The notes under the pieces were generated by a model. That model did no database searches. It was not told where the DNA came from and worked only from the letters and a program-made list of their open reading frames with translations. Position numbers and translations under genes: made by a program. Positions 1 through 13,066 of a DNA stretch of 64,000 bases are shown in pieces (the first letter of the stretch is position 1; each line of letters begins with the position of its first letter). Source of the DNA: Heterotrichella gracilis. Its lineage: Eukaryota > Sar > Xanthophyceae > Tribonematales > Xanthonemataceae. The stretch lies in the NCBI GenBank assembly GCA_032358255.1, contig JAULBX010009991.1:62001-126000 (forward strand), in the 5' to 3' direction.

Positions 1-1690
1 TTGACCATTGTAATGCCATGTCAGTTGCACTGCACACTGTGTCCTATCAGCAGGTGGTTGGCGTGGATAGTGCGCTAAAACCCTTGTGCGCCACCCACTG
101 GCACTGGGCGCCATCCATTGAAGCCAGGAACCCATTGGTGAAATAGTTCACCAAGCTGAACCCTGAACGGTGCAAGGAAACACAAGGTGGGTTTTGAAGT
201 CCATCTGGGCACCACCTTTGAGGGTTTCTAGGTTGCAGGTAAGATAATATATGACCCAAAACAGGTGTGTAAGGGGGCCTATTTGCATGCATAGAAACAC
301 AGAGGTTCACCGACCGACTGACCACGACGGCTGCAGCGTTTGGATAAACGCTAAACGCGTCGGTGTGCACATGGCCCGAAGTTGACACTAAAAGTTATAC
401 CGAGCAGCTGGTGCCATATTGCTTCCACACCCGAAACCATTCTTGCAAACGCTGCAGTGGTGGTGAGCATCTCTCCTGTTGTAGAAACCAAATTTGCGGT
501 TCCGGACATCGTCACTACTGGTGCATGCAGCCCATGGTTGGAGGAGGTTGGCTCACAGCCCTTGTGAATATGACGGGGTGACAGGTCAAAGGGCTGGAGT
601 TGGTGCCTGGACAGGTATTGGCACCCTGCACCCTTGAAAGACCAGATGCGTGTGTGCACAGGACGACGTGTTGCATGCTCCCCCTAAACACTGTACTGCC
701 TTAGTCTCCGGTTTGCTGTCCTTGGCGATCAAGGCGGTCTGTATCTGTGTGGTGTGGCCTCGGGTTTGCTACCTGTGTTCGTGTCTCGTGGAACCTGCCG
801 AGCATTTGCCTTGATTGGCAACCGGTGTTCTGAGCCATGGCCCGAGCAGCCACACTTCCGTGGGTGTGATGGACACAGCAGTCTTTCGACCGCTTTTATG
901 TGCATGAAATGTGCCAGTACCTTTACCAAGGCTTACTTTCGGTCATCTTGTGAACAGTTTTGAGCTTTCTCTGCCCAGCTCCCCCCTAGCTTCTAGAAAT
1001 ACGAGCTTGATCACTTAGCGCGTGAAATGGCTTGATGGGCTGCAAACACTTTGCGCAACCACGCGGTTGGCTGTTCACGAACTTTCTATGGGCTTGTTGT
1101 TTTTGCTGAAGTGCTGTTGCCGATGAGGCCTTCACTGCCTATATTCATCTTGAATTTATCACTGCTCAAGAAGTTTCTTTCTTGTAGCTGATAGTCCAGC
1201 TGTTCAGCTTCCAGTTTGTTGCACTGCGAGGTATTCTTTGTGTCTTTAGGTGTGCTTGTGATAGAGTGCTACTGCTCAACTTGGTTCGACTTGCCATCTG
1301 TTAACAGCTGTCATGGTATTGTGCCACCTGTTGCAGATCACCAGTTGTGGGGTGGGCAAGCCTGTGTATCGGCTCTTCTGATGTCAAGCCCCATTGCCGG
1401 CCGGCCCTTCCTGATGACAAGCTGAGCAGGTACTGATTTGAGCAGCATTAGCAAAACAGCTTCCCTTGCACCAAGCCAATGGGCTGCATCGTTACCTGGG
1501 GGCAAACATCTACCTGCACCCATCCGCAACTGCCAATGTATGTACCACAAGCTCGCCATACTGCTTCATAAAATGCGCCCTCACTTGACCAACTCTTGCT
1601 CTGCAACCCCACCACCCCAATGCTTCCCTTGCAGTTAATTAGGAGCCACCCGCGCAACTTCCCCAACAGCCAGCGCTGCTGCCTGGCAGC
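1..1690. other. Intergenic/upstream region, no gene seen
   Basis: No open frame in this stretch resembles a known protein or joins by splice sites into a longer frame. The last 60 bases before position 1691 are C-rich and probably form the 5' leader of the following gene. The window could begin inside the untranslated flank of a neighbouring gene. Confidence 0.5.
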
Positions 1691-4600
1691 ATGGCAGCTG
1701 GCGCCTTTCTGGAGGACATTGCACTGGACCACGAGGACCCCAGCATAGTGGACCACCTGCTCCACCCGCGGGATGCGTACCACCAGCGCACCAGCCCACG
1801 GGGCATCCTCAAGGAGCAGGCCTGCGCCCTGGGCCGGCCCGCAGACAACACCACCCCGCGCAAGAGCGTGCGCATCAACACGCCCGAGCTGGACGCGGGG
1901 TTTGGGTCGCCGAATCGGCTGCGCATACAGACGCAGCGCCCGGTGGCCCTCGCAGACCTCAAGCCCACAGTGTCTGCTTTTGAGGAGGAGAGCCGCAAGG
2001 GCGCCAAGCCCTCCCAGCTGTCGTGGCGGATGACGCCAAGGGAGCTGTCAAAGTTCAAGCGGTCGGGGGAGTATCAAAAGGTGCCCACGCCCTGGCTGCA
2101 GGGCATCCCCATGGATGTGCAGTCTAAGAAGATGCAGGGGGCGAAGAAGACGGTGCTGGAGGCACCCACGCCCCGTGGGCATATACAGCCCACTCCCTTT
2201 GTGTGAGTACTGCTGGCCACTGCTCTGACATTGCCCTCTTCACCAGTGCATGCGCTGCTACTTGAGGTATTAGTCTGTTGCAATATGGTACACAGGGTCA
2301 GTGGTGGAGCCATGCTGCAGTTTGGTTTTTATGGTGTGCACCGTACTTGCATGCTGTGCTGCACCTTTGCTGCATCATTCCTGACCATACTGCACTTACT
2401 GAATACACCCGACGCTCCTTGCTGAGTCCCATCTGGGTGCACTGCTACAGGCCCCCAAAGCCCAAGCACTTCCCCGACCCCGGCGCACCTCTCCCCAACC
2501 CACGCAGCCCCGACCGCATGCCGCCGCGCGCACGCGCCGCGTCTCTGGAGCCATCCGCGTACCGCCAGGTCTCGCCGCCCTCCTCTGTGCCCACCCAACC
2601 ACAGCCGCACTGGAGCCCCACCCCGCAACCCGCCGCGCCACCACGCGCAGCCTCCCGCTCCCGCTCACCAATGGCCACCTCTCAAGTGCGCGCAATCGCC
2701 GTCACCACCCATTCGCCGTTCGAGGACACCAACAAGAACAACACTGCGTCCCTGGACGCGGCGTTCATGGCGCCGTTGGAACCAGATACAGGGCTGGGCA
2801 TGCGCATTACCCGGCCCCGCAGCCCCTTCCAGGGCGAGGGCTCAGACTCTGACGGGCTGGAGGGGCTGCGCAGCCCGCTCAAAAAGCCTGCGCTGCTTGT
2901 GGCGGCTTCGCCCAGCCCGCCCTCGCCCCCCGCGCCTGTGGCTGCCGAGGCGGAGTTCCCTGGCCTGCCTCGTTACGAGGATGCAGCGGACGACGCGGAG
3001 CCCTTGCTGCAGCAGGGCGCCAGCGACAGCACGCGCATGTCGCTAGACTATGGAACTTCAGACCCTGCCCCCGCGCCCACGCCCAGCCCACCCCCCACAG
3101 CAGTTGCGCCCAAGGTTGTGGCCATCGGGGAGGAGCCTTCGCCTGTGGCGCAGCCTCCTCTGCCCCCGCGCCCATTGCTCACGCTGGACACCAACCTCCC
3201 GCCGGGCCTGGACGCGCCCACCTCTCTGGGCTCGCAGAACTCCTTCCCGCCCTTATTCAGGCTGGAGTCTGAGGAAGAGCGCACGCTGGTGAACGAGGCG
3301 GCGTCGCTCTCATGCATGGGCGACTTGGGGCCTGCACCTGCAGCGCGCCAACCCTCGCCCATGCAGGTGGAGGTGGAGGATGCTCAGCCTGCTGACGTGG
3401 ACATTGGCCTGGCGTTTGTGGACCGAGAGGCGGATGAGGTGCAGGCTGCGCCTGGGTTTGTGGTCAGGAAGCATGTGCATGCGGAGCCTGAGCCTGAGGA
3501 TGTGGACCCGGTGCAGCCTGAGGAAGTGACAGTTAGGACCGAGGCTGAAATCATGGAGGTATGTGCGAACACTGCATTATTGTACCTAGTGGGTCTTCCA
3601 TTGCCATGCAACGATGTTCTGTGGGGTGCATTGCGTGAAGCTCTCAGTGTGGCATTGCATGCCATGCACTGTTTGGTCAGCCAAATTTGCATGTGATCCA
3701 TGCCAATACCTTCAATTAGGCAGCACGTAGGCAGCACGATTTCAACACCCAGCCCTTCATTTGCACTCTGGAGATGCACCAACCTACCCATTGAACCCAC
3801 CCCTGGTTGCCCAACATCTACAAATGTCACACGCCCACTTGCAGCCCTTGCAAACAGCAAAATGCAAGCAGCAGGCCGCTGCCACAGTACCAGGCCTCCA
3901 ACAATCCCCCATATGTTGCCCCCCAGCTATACGCATCACACACTCATTTGCACCCCTTGCAAGTAGCCAACATCCCCACCCCTTGTGCCCTGCCGCAGTA
4001 CCTGGCCTCCAACCAAGCTTTCCTGCGCAACACCATTGACAAGCTGTATGGTGCTGGGGCGCCCAAGGAGGCTGCACCCGCACAGCCCCTATGGACACCG
4101 CCCCGCGCACCGGTACAAGTCAAGGGTGCTCCCAAGGTGAGCAAGCTGGCTGGGGATAGATTTGATTTCAAACACACAGCTGTTGGTAATTTTTTCTTAG
4201 AGCTGTTGTGAAATTGTCATGATGTATTTTGCATTCATCTAAATGGTGGCTTTCAATCCCCAGGTCAAACTGCAACCTGCACCGCCTGGCTGGAGAAATT
4301 CCTTCTTGCCACCTCTTGGCGCACCCTTGCATCCCATCTAGGCTAGAGCTCAATCCCATGTGTAAGCATATTCCATGTCTCATGCTGTTCCACTATTTGA
4401 GCCTGCCGCTCACCCTCCATCTGGGCCCCCCGTGCCCCAGACCACCACCCCCAAGCCCTTCCGCCTGCTCACTGAGGAGCGCGCCGCCTACTGGGCCACC
4501 AAGGAGGACAGGCGCACCACAGACGAGCGACGCAATGCACAGGTGAGGCGCCACGCACTGGGGTCCCCTAACAGGCTTGCTGTGGCTTATGGTGTGTGCA

Positions 4601-4926
4601 CGCGGCACAAGGTGTAGCATGATTCTTGTTTATTGTACCACCACCAACAATGGGCACGCTGTGCACCTGGGCCGGCATTTCACGCGGGTTGCACGCAGTC
4701 CCTCACTATTGAGTGCAGCATGTACAGCCCCTCTAGCGTGTTTCCCCCCAACCCAGGTGGCTTGTAGCGCAGCAAGGGTTTAGCCTCTTGCCTTCCTTGT
4801 GCTTACTTTCCTCCCTGTTTTCTCCAGGCTTTGGAGGAGGGTTCAATCCTCAAGGCCATGCTGCAAATGAATCGCAAGCGGCTGCAGGACATCCTCGCTA
4901 AGTTTGAGAGCCAGTCAGCGTCTTGA
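1691..4926 (+). CDS. Proline-rich protein of unknown function, possible TPX2-like C-terminal motif
   Basis: Five exons join in phase: 1691-2202, 2451-3558, 3999-4136, 4441-4542 and 4828-4926, giving 652 codons from the ATG at 1691 to the TGA at 4924-4926. Residues about 170-540 are rich in Pro, Ala, Ser and acidic residues and are probably disordered. The basic first exon contains phospho-type motifs such as RTSPRG and NTTPRKS. The C-terminal 70 residues are charged and helical, with a segment KPFRLLTEERAAYW that recalls the PF.L.TE.R pattern of TPX2 microtubule-binding repeats; this is a weak resemblance only. Splice sites are canonical GT-AG. Part of the third exon's acceptor region is duplicated in the preceding intron (3828-3911). 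The gene model is likely real because all five phases agree; the function is unknown. Confidence 0.7.
3828..4018. repeat. Tandem duplicate of intron end plus exon 3 start
   Basis: Two diverged units, 3828-3911 and 3936-4018, each carry a run resembling CACTTGCAxCCCTTGCAA followed by a splice-acceptor-like CAG, TACC and GGCCTCCAAC. The second unit is the real acceptor and start of exon 3 (3999). The first has decayed (CCACAG|TACCAGG instead of CCGCAG|TACCTGG) and could act as a cryptic acceptor. Confidence 0.7.
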
Positions 4927-7900
4927 CACAGCACGCGCTGTCCTGCTCCCACGGCTTGCAAGTGACGCTGCCATGGATTGAGGACATGCGCGACGGTGCT
5001 GCCAGTTTTAGGGCATCGCGCATGTGTTGTATGAAAGCTTGGTTGCCAATGGGGTCACAGGTGGACATGGCGCCAGGGGCAACTAGGTTGCCTAGTAGTT
5101 ATGTAGAATAAGAGGGAACTCTACCACAGAAGGCTGTCCTCTAATTCTTCCATGTTCTTTTATTGTTACAGTGTGTGGGTGTCTTGGGGCTTTGAGCACC
5201 CGAATGTATGTGCTGCACTCCCTCAGCAATGAATTTCTGAGAAGGTGATGCTGTTTTCATGCTGAGCGTTTTGCGCGACACGTGTCACAACCGCAAAGTA
5301 GGTATCCTTGGAGTGTGCATTTTTTACCAGCCGGCACAATAGTTTCCCAGGTTTCCCAGTGTTGAAAGAAAAGAAAACGAACTTTATGTATAAAGCTTTG
5401 TTGCCCTGTTCCATATTCCCAATGCCTTGTGCAAAATGAACACTGGTCGTCCGAGTGTGTGTATCACTTTTTCCACATAGAGGAGCGTTTGGCGCACCAA
5501 GGCTGCAATTGAATCGGTAACTGAGACAGTTTAGAAAGGTATACCCGGTATGTTCACAGTTCTATTTCAATGCGCACTTTGTATTCCTTAGCAAGAACAT
5601 TGTTGTATTTTCTGCTAGCAGGTAAGGTGTGGTGTGCCCCGCAACCCTAGTTTCAGTCGAGGCACTAGACAATTCTTTATCCCTTTTGCCTTCCACATCT
5701 TGCTTGCTCGTGTGTGTTTTGATCGCTTTACACACAAGGGGTTTGCAGCAAGTTTACTGTCAGCCACGACGCTAAGCAGTGGCCACATTATATGCACTGT
5801 GCACCCTAACACCTCCACAGGCAGATGCAATTGGCCTTGCAAAGCACTTCCAGTAATAAGAGACCTACTGGCTCTCTGGTGTTCAAACCACTTGCCAGGG
5901 TACTGTGCGCCGGCGCCTGAAAAGCACTGCCTGCCTGCTGTGCACAGGACAGGACATTGGTATGGAGACCCAATTGTGGCACTGTCTCAACTGCACTGAG
6001 CCTGCTGCACCAAGTTGCCATGGTGGGCAAGGCTGGTTGCCATGGGACACGCTGATGGATAACAAGCAGCCCCCAAAATAGCACCGCATGGATTGCAGCT
6101 GTGTTGGAACCAAGGCAGCAGCTGAACCTTCCACCGAGTTGCCCTCCTGTGGCCGCATGCCGGTACCAATGCCGGTACACCTTTTCATCTGTGTGACATC
6201 ACTTTGCAAAGGCAGAATGCTTTGCTAGCCGTCTCGCGCTTCCAGTCATTCTCCAACCCGGACCGTGCCGTTCAACTGTTAACTGTAGCAGCTGTTCACG
6301 GTACCACAAGAGTCAGCAAAGCAGTACACTGGGTTTGGGCGCGCAGTTTAGACGCGGCGCGATGGACCAGGCGACACGTGGTGTCATTGACATCACACGT
6401 CCACCTGAATCCGGCCGAGATCCGGGCGCGCGGATCGCGGGTGGTTTACCCCCCCCAGTAATCGAGCCGACATATCTAGCAGTAAGGAAGGATGTGGGTG
6501 CCCATTTCGACAGCAACAGCAAGACTTTGGGGATCCCAGACTGTAAGCTTCCCCTTCACCCAGTGAAAAGTAACAACATTGTGGGATGATAACATGCCGA
6601 ATCGTCCCCACTTGCCAGAAGAAAATACAACCCACAACAAAATGTTGGATTGGCGTATTTGTACCACCTGTATCTGTCCTCTGAGCTGGCTGGTCCGCCG
6701 GAAATGTCCGGAATTGGCGCAGTCCTCGCGGACTCCCGCTCAAAACCTAGTAGCTGCCATTTGGTGTGGCCAGCTGCAAAAAAAAAGGTCTGCGTTGTGA
6801 AGTTGCTGTGCCTGTTTGTGGGTCTGAAGTTCTCTATGAAGGTGCATGCGATATCACCTCACGCTGCTTTGTAAGTTGCAACAAACGTTCCTGATAACCC
6901 ACATACTTCCAGGACTATTGTCTGTCCTCACGCTTGTATATGCAACGCCCTGTGCTCTATTCTGCGGCAGCGAAGGGATTGTTGCGTGGATCCTTCTTAC
7001 GTTGAAGTGGCCCTTTCCAGGGTCCTTCCTTTTGTACCGTGTCTGGCTGTTGCTCTGTCTTTAGCAGTAATGGCGGTCTTTCCCCGCGTGCGATAAGGAG
7101 AGCTGCTCGCTGGGGATTTGTCCTGGTTCTACAGCCCACACGCAATTTTCTGCCTAGGCATCTGTTGGAGCAACCATCTAGAGAGGTGGTATACGGACGA
7201 CAATCCGACCTTCATCCTTAACACTTTCACAAGGTACGGGCATTGCGGAGCGCGGAACAACTGGGAGTTGCACTGCACATGGGAGTGGTCATCCCCTGTA
7301 CCATTCGTACCCAACGCTCGGGCGCATGACAGGGCATCGAAGTCCTTGGCGTGCAAGTTCTTTGTGACTCAATGTCGTGTCGTTGCTACCGTGCGTGGCT
7401 TGTTGTGAAGTACGCTGTTTAGTACGAGGGCGCAGTGTTGTCGGTCAACCTGGTGATGTCATGCATATACTCCCGCCAAACCCGTTCAATCCAGCATATG
7501 TACAGCTGGCTGTTTCGTGCCAGATCGTGCGCCGTTACGACTAAACAACTGACGGCTGCCTAGCTTACGCTTGATTGTTGGCACAACCTTTCTCACTTCC
7601 TCGAGTGAGCCACATTAAATGTGCCAAGGTGGGCAGTGCATGTTCTGCACGCGGACTGGTATGCACATGAGCAGAGTTTTGATCCAACTCTTCACAAGCG
7701 CCTCTGCACCGCTTGGGTGGCAGCTTTTAATCTTTGTGCCTTTGCACTGTGCGTTTCAAAGGTTCAGTTGCAGTGTCTATGTGGACAAATGCACCGGGGC
7801 TGTTCGCGCACCCAGGCTGTACGCACCATGCGCACCGTGAAACCATGATTGAAAGTGCGTGTAAGCGGGCAATGCTCAATGTTACCTGCACTCGTCGAAC

Positions 7901-8213
7901 TTGTGGGTTGCCGATTGTGCAGCCGCGGCGGTTGTGAGCACATTGTGCAGTGTTCTGTCTCCGGAACATGTTTCTGGCAGGCTGGACCCCGCCATTTCTT
8001 ACTGGCAATTGTAACCACGTTGTTACGTCGACCCGTCGCTTCGTTGCTTGCCGTAGTGCTTTGCCTTGTGTATGGTGTGCTCCTGGTTGTCGACACTGCG
8101 AGCTCGCGGGCTGTGGCCCACAATATGTCCCTCCAAACCCTCCTTGCCCCAACCTTGACAGTGTCAGTTCCTTTGCAATGCCTCTGAGCTGACACCCGCC
8201 TCACCTTGTGCAG
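4927..8213. other. 3.3 kb without a recognisable gene
   Basis: This stretch should hold the 5' exons of the retinoblastoma-related gene that follows, but I could not find sequence resembling the RB N-terminal domain in any frame. Open frames are short and show no familiar motif. It may contain long introns, a promoter and decayed sequence. Confidence 0.5.
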
Positions 8214-10159
8214 GTGTTCCTGCCCGGTACCTTGGTGAGAGCACCAGTGAGACGATGCCTTGCGTAGCCATGCTTACTATCAGCAGCACCCAACGGTGCA
8301 CCAACCTCTCCATTGGCGAGCCAAGCAGCCAGCTTCCCAGGCAACCGGTGAGCTTGCACTCCTTGCTTTGGACCAACAACCTTCCTGCTTGCTGCATGCT
8401 TGCTTCAGGCCAGACCTGCATTTTACCCGCTATTCTGCAACCAGCACCAGACTCAGTGCTGACCCATGCCCACCACCACCCGCAGGAGGCCCCATGCACC
8501 TCTGGCCGCTCAAACCTCCTCAAGTTTGCTGGGCCCTTCAAGGCCCAGGCGATCGAGCAAGACATACGGCGCTACACCGAGGCAGTGTTTGCAGCGCACT
8601 TTCTGGACCTCCAGGCAGTCGCCGGCGCGCTCAGCGACGAGTGCGCCACCCTCTTCTACCGGACCCTAGATAGGGTATTGAGCAGCGAGGGCAAGCAGCA
8701 CGGGCTCCAGAGCGCCCGCGCCCTGCTCAACAGCGCCACCTTCTGCCCCTCCCTGGCGGCATGCTGCTGCATTGTGGTGCTTGCTGGAGCTGAGCAGGTG
8801 AGCGTTCGCAGCCACACGCACACCCTGCCAGAATTCCATGCAGTTGATCACTGGCCATGCGAGTAGTTGTGTAAGCTGCCTGCCCATGGGTAGAGCCATA
8901 TCCCATCCACACCTTCTCACTCCGCATCTCCCCTTCTGGTCCAGGCCAACCCCACGCCCAGCGACGTCATGTCCGCCCTGGCCATCCACCCCTTTGACGT
9001 GTGCAAGGTGGTGGACGCATTCGTGGTGCACGCGCCGCAGCTCACCAGGGAGACCCGAACCCTCCTCATGCAGCTCCAGCACTCAGTCCTCTCCCACGCA
9101 GCCTGGCAGGAGGGCTCCACCCTCCACACCCTCATCCGCATAGCCACACCCACACCCAACCAGGGCTCAGCACCCTCCCAGCTGCATGCGCGGGTGGTCC
9201 TGTGCGGCGTGCTGGCCAAAACCGCCAAGCTGGCGGCGCACAGGCTGGGCCAGCTGTGTGCTGCGCTGCCATTGGGCGATGCGCAGCGCATGCAGCTGCT
9301 GCGCCACAGCCAGGTGGTGATGGGCGAGGTGCTGTTCAACCACAAGCAGCTGCTGTTCAACAGGCACCTGGAGCAGGTGCTGGTGTGCGCACTGTACTGC
9401 GTGGCACAGGTAGGCTCAATACCATGCCGCATCAATACCAGTGCCGCTGCACTGCGCCCGCCAATTGCTTTTTGCCCCATGGTTTCTGCTTGGCTCATCC
9501 ACCACTGTTTTTTGCCTAGGGTACATTTGCCAGTGTGCGTGGTACATCTGATCATGTCCCCCCGTCCACATCCGCTGTCCATCATCCGCCGTGCCATGCA
9601 TTGACGCCATTATCCCCCCTTCCTACAGGCGAGTGGCATCTCCACCCTGTCCATCAAATCCCTCATGGCCACCTACGCCTCCCTACCGGGCAAGGCCCAC
9701 AGCGACGCCCTCCTCACCACCGCCATCCACCAGCACCCAACCACCCGGGCTGTGGAGAGCTACGGCAGCCTCAGCCAGTTCTACACCCTGGTGTTTGCGC
9801 CAGCTGTGCAAGGTGTGGCAGCCAGGGTAACAGCCACTCCACTGCCTGCCGCCGAGCCAGCCCAACCCGCGCCACCCAGGGCACCCGCCAGCAGGGCGCC
9901 ACGTGGCGTGAGCTTGGTGGTGCTCAAGCCAGGACAGCAGTTTCTGGGGAAGCGCTCGTTTGCTCCTCGGGCAGGTGCCCCCATGCCTGGCAATGGTGCT
10001 GTTGACATGGAGGTTTCCGCAGCCGATGATGCAGAGAGCACCCTGTCGTGCCCCTCAAAGCGCGCACGGATGAGCCCCATGCAGATCTTGGGGATGCAGC
10101 CTAGGCAGCCGCCATCCCCAAGCGCATCGGGGATGACAATTGGCAGGTCGTACTCGTGA
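8214..10159 (+). CDS. RBR: Retinoblastoma-related pocket protein, 3' exons (A and B pocket boxes)
   Basis: Nuclear pocket protein family that binds E2F/DP and represses S-phase genes (MAT3 in Chlamydomonas, RBR1 in plants). Four exons join in phase: 8214-8347, 8486-8797, 8945-9409 and 9629-10159 (TGA), about 479 codons. Pocket A is covered by exons 1-2: RRYTEAVFAAHF, DECATLFYRTLDRVLSSE and LLNSATFCPSLAACC match the RB A box. Pocket B is in exons 3-4: LLFNRHLEQVLVCALYCVAQ, STLSIKSLMATYASLP and the closing FYTLVFAPAV. The C-tail contains VLKPGQQFLGKRSF and KRARMSP, a possible CDK/NLS region. The acceptor at 8213 implies upstream exons, but no N-terminal RB domain is visible; a truncated form starting at ATG 8255 is possible. 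Possible polyadenylation signals AATAAA lie at 10234 and 10355. Family assignment is firm; the 5' end is not. Confidence 0.88.
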
Positions 10160-13066
10160 CGCGTCATGCACATGTGGCGGTTCAGGAGACTAAAGAGGTT
10201 TGGATGGATGTATGAAGATGATGTCAGAAAACGAATAAACCATCAAACAAAGTGTAGATACTGGTTGCATTTTGGGTGGTGCTTTCAATGTGCTTTCTAA
10301 TTTCTGCTTGCACGCTGGGATATTGCCCAAGCTGCAAGTTGCTACTGTATTCTCAATAAAGACAGCCCACAGCGCTGTCGGGACCGTTTGCTAAAGTTCA
10401 TTCAGCCCGTTTACCCTTACCTTATTACATGTCTGACAATGTCCAATACCAACGGACACGCTTCTGTTTTCTCACCAGCCTGGCATGGCCCGGCCCCTGG
10501 TGGCTAATATAGTTTTGTTCAACAGCCTGCTAATAGTTCTTTTCAATAGCCGCCTGGTTCAGATTGTGCAACTGGTTTCCAGCATTTTTCAACTGGTTTA
10601 CCGCTGGCAAAGGAGTCATCAGCCCGAGTGGGCTAGCTTCAGTAGCTCCATTCATGATGATTCTGTAGTTTCAACTCAATGGGTGCCTGCCAATACAGAT
10701 TCCCATGTCGTTGAGTTGCGCACATAGAATGCTATCCTAAGAAGTTTTAGTACCAACTAGCGGGCACTGCGGTCATCCCTCTGACCTCCAAACGTGGTGT
10801 GCTGCAGGAGTTGTCCCCTGCCTTTTACGTTAGAAACAATACATATGATTAACCCAATACCAATTTTACGCCCATACGTATGAACATAGCTATTTAGGGT
10901 TTTCAGCGTGGCACCTTTTTACTATCGGGTCACCGCTATATTTGCAAATTTACCGCAGTGTGTTACTTACTCCTTAGCCTTTTGGGAAACGCCTGCAGGC
11001 ATGCTACTACGTATCATAAGTGCCAGTATAGCCCTACATCTATTTCCTCGTGTATTGATTTCCTCCTGTGTTTAGCTTGCAGATATCGTATACAATACGA
11101 TAATTTCACTAAAAATTTAGTGTGAATTGTAAGTTTAAAAGTTCAGTACTCACCTTCAGAGATGAATTCTTGTCAAGCGTCAATGACATGTTATGTGATG
11201 GTTGCTGGCCGCTGCCGCAGCGGACCCTGCCAGGGTAACAAGGTGAATAATCATGGTGACAGGGTAATTGTTGGTGACAAAGCTTCCGAAGCTTTTAAAC
11301 CGAAAATCGCACGTGCACAAACGCATTGGCACAAACTGCCGCTGTGCCACGCCGTCGGGGCCCTGTATGTGTCTGTCTACTTCAAGTGGAATATTTGCCA
11401 TATCACAATTAGTCAAGACCCTGGCGTCACCGGGATGTCCCTCCTTGTCCCTGCCAGGTTCTACGGCTGCAAACCTCAGAAGGGAAAAGCATGATGATAT
11501 TTTCACAGAAAGAAAGAGAGAAACAAAAAGCCCACACACGTCAGCACACCACAATCAGCACTGTTGAAAACACAGACCGGGCAGCAACCAGTGGAACATG
11601 GCGTGGGAAACAAGGGCATAGCACCTAAGCATAGTCCCACAGACTGTACAAGGAAATAAATAGGTGCCATTTCCAAAGGTAAAGGTGGCACTGCCTCCAG
11701 AGTCTGGAGGATCAACTTGTAACAGCAGGCGCATAGAGCTAGCAGAAACCATTGTTGTCAACCTCACACTTGAGAGTGCTTGTCCACGCCTTCAGTAAGC
11801 AGGTTTGCAAGCGCAAAAATCGGTGCAATATGTATGTGATAAGGGTACGTGCAAACTTGCAGCTGCGGAGAGGATTCCGTGGATGCCAGCGCTGGAGACG
11901 GCACCAGGCACCAGCAGCTGCCTCAGAAGAAGAAAGTGCCGGTCCAGCTCGCAACCGCATTGAACAGCAACGTTTTGCAGTTCCCGCGGACTGGACGTTT
12001 AAATTGAGCAAAAGAGCATGTCGTGGCAGGTTTGCGTGTGTTGGTTGCAGATGCAAAGCCGCCATTTGCCGGGTCGCATCCCTTCGGCATGCTTGACTTC
12101 GTTGGGCATATGCATGCAGTATGCATGCACCACAAGGCGGTGTGTTCCACCGGTTATGCGTCTACAAATGCAGTTAACGCGATATTGGAACCTTTGCGTG
12201 AACACATGCATGATTAAAGTCACCAGTAGATGCCGAGAACAGTGCATCTGACGCTGCTCTTACCCGTTGTCTAGCGCACTACACGGGCGTTGCCGAACGT
12301 GCCGAGTAGTCACACGCGTAAACGTCCGTCTATCGACAGATTCGAAAGTATATAAAAGCAACGTGCTCTTTTACGCCAAAAATATATGTGTGCGGGCGTT
12401 GTAGACTCCATTAAACTAGAAAACAGTGCAGCTCAGGAGCCAGTGTCGTGCGCACCCGATAGGAAACCCATTGCAACAGGCCTGCTTGTTAACTTGCTTC
12501 GCCGACGCGTCCTGGGACTTCGTTGCACTTTTCAACACACTTCACCAGCCTACCTGTCCAAAATACCCGTCCAATAACCACAGGTATGGTCGCTGGTCCC
12601 ACTCTGCAGTGATGCACTTGTGCCCAGTCCGCTCAAGTGCCCAGTAGGCCAAGCGTTTTGGCGGACTTGTAAGCCCACATCACCCTACTGGCTAGCTCTA
12701 GGTTGTATTGAACCCTCTACCCCAAACCTTAAACCCGAGACCGCTCCGGAAAATGTCCACCAGCATCAGAGTATTCACAGTCCGCGAGTCCGCAATGGGA
12801 TGTGATCTAGCACCATCCTGGCCAGGGCACTCTTTGCAGCTGCTGTAACAATAAAAGTTCCCTCATACACGGTTGCAAGAACTCTTATCACCACCCACAA
12901 CCCCACCCACAACCCTGCTTTCTCTGTGCCCCATGCCCCATTTGCTCGAGCCACCGGGGTGCTCCACCGGCCTGTCCCATAGCCTCCCAACAACCTCACA
13001 CTGTGCGCACAGGTTTTGTGGGGTGCTGCTTGCACAGTATACGTACTGTGACTGTTTGAGCGCGCA
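10160..13066. other. Intergenic region, 2.9 kb, no gene seen
   Basis: After the RBR stop there are AATAAA hexamers (10234-10239, 10355-10360). From about 10740 to 11160 the DNA is AT-rich. No frame shows family resemblance or phase-compatible splicing. A strong TATA-like site at 12349-12358 may mark a promoter. Confidence 0.5.
12349..12358 (+). promoter_or_regulatory. TATA box-like element
   Basis: The sequence TATATAAAAG is a near-consensus TATA box. It lies about 37 bases before an ATG opening a 63-codon frame (12386-12577) and about 700 bases before the predicted start of the lectin-like gene at 13067. Either a long 5' leader or a small separate transcript could start here. Confidence 0.35.
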
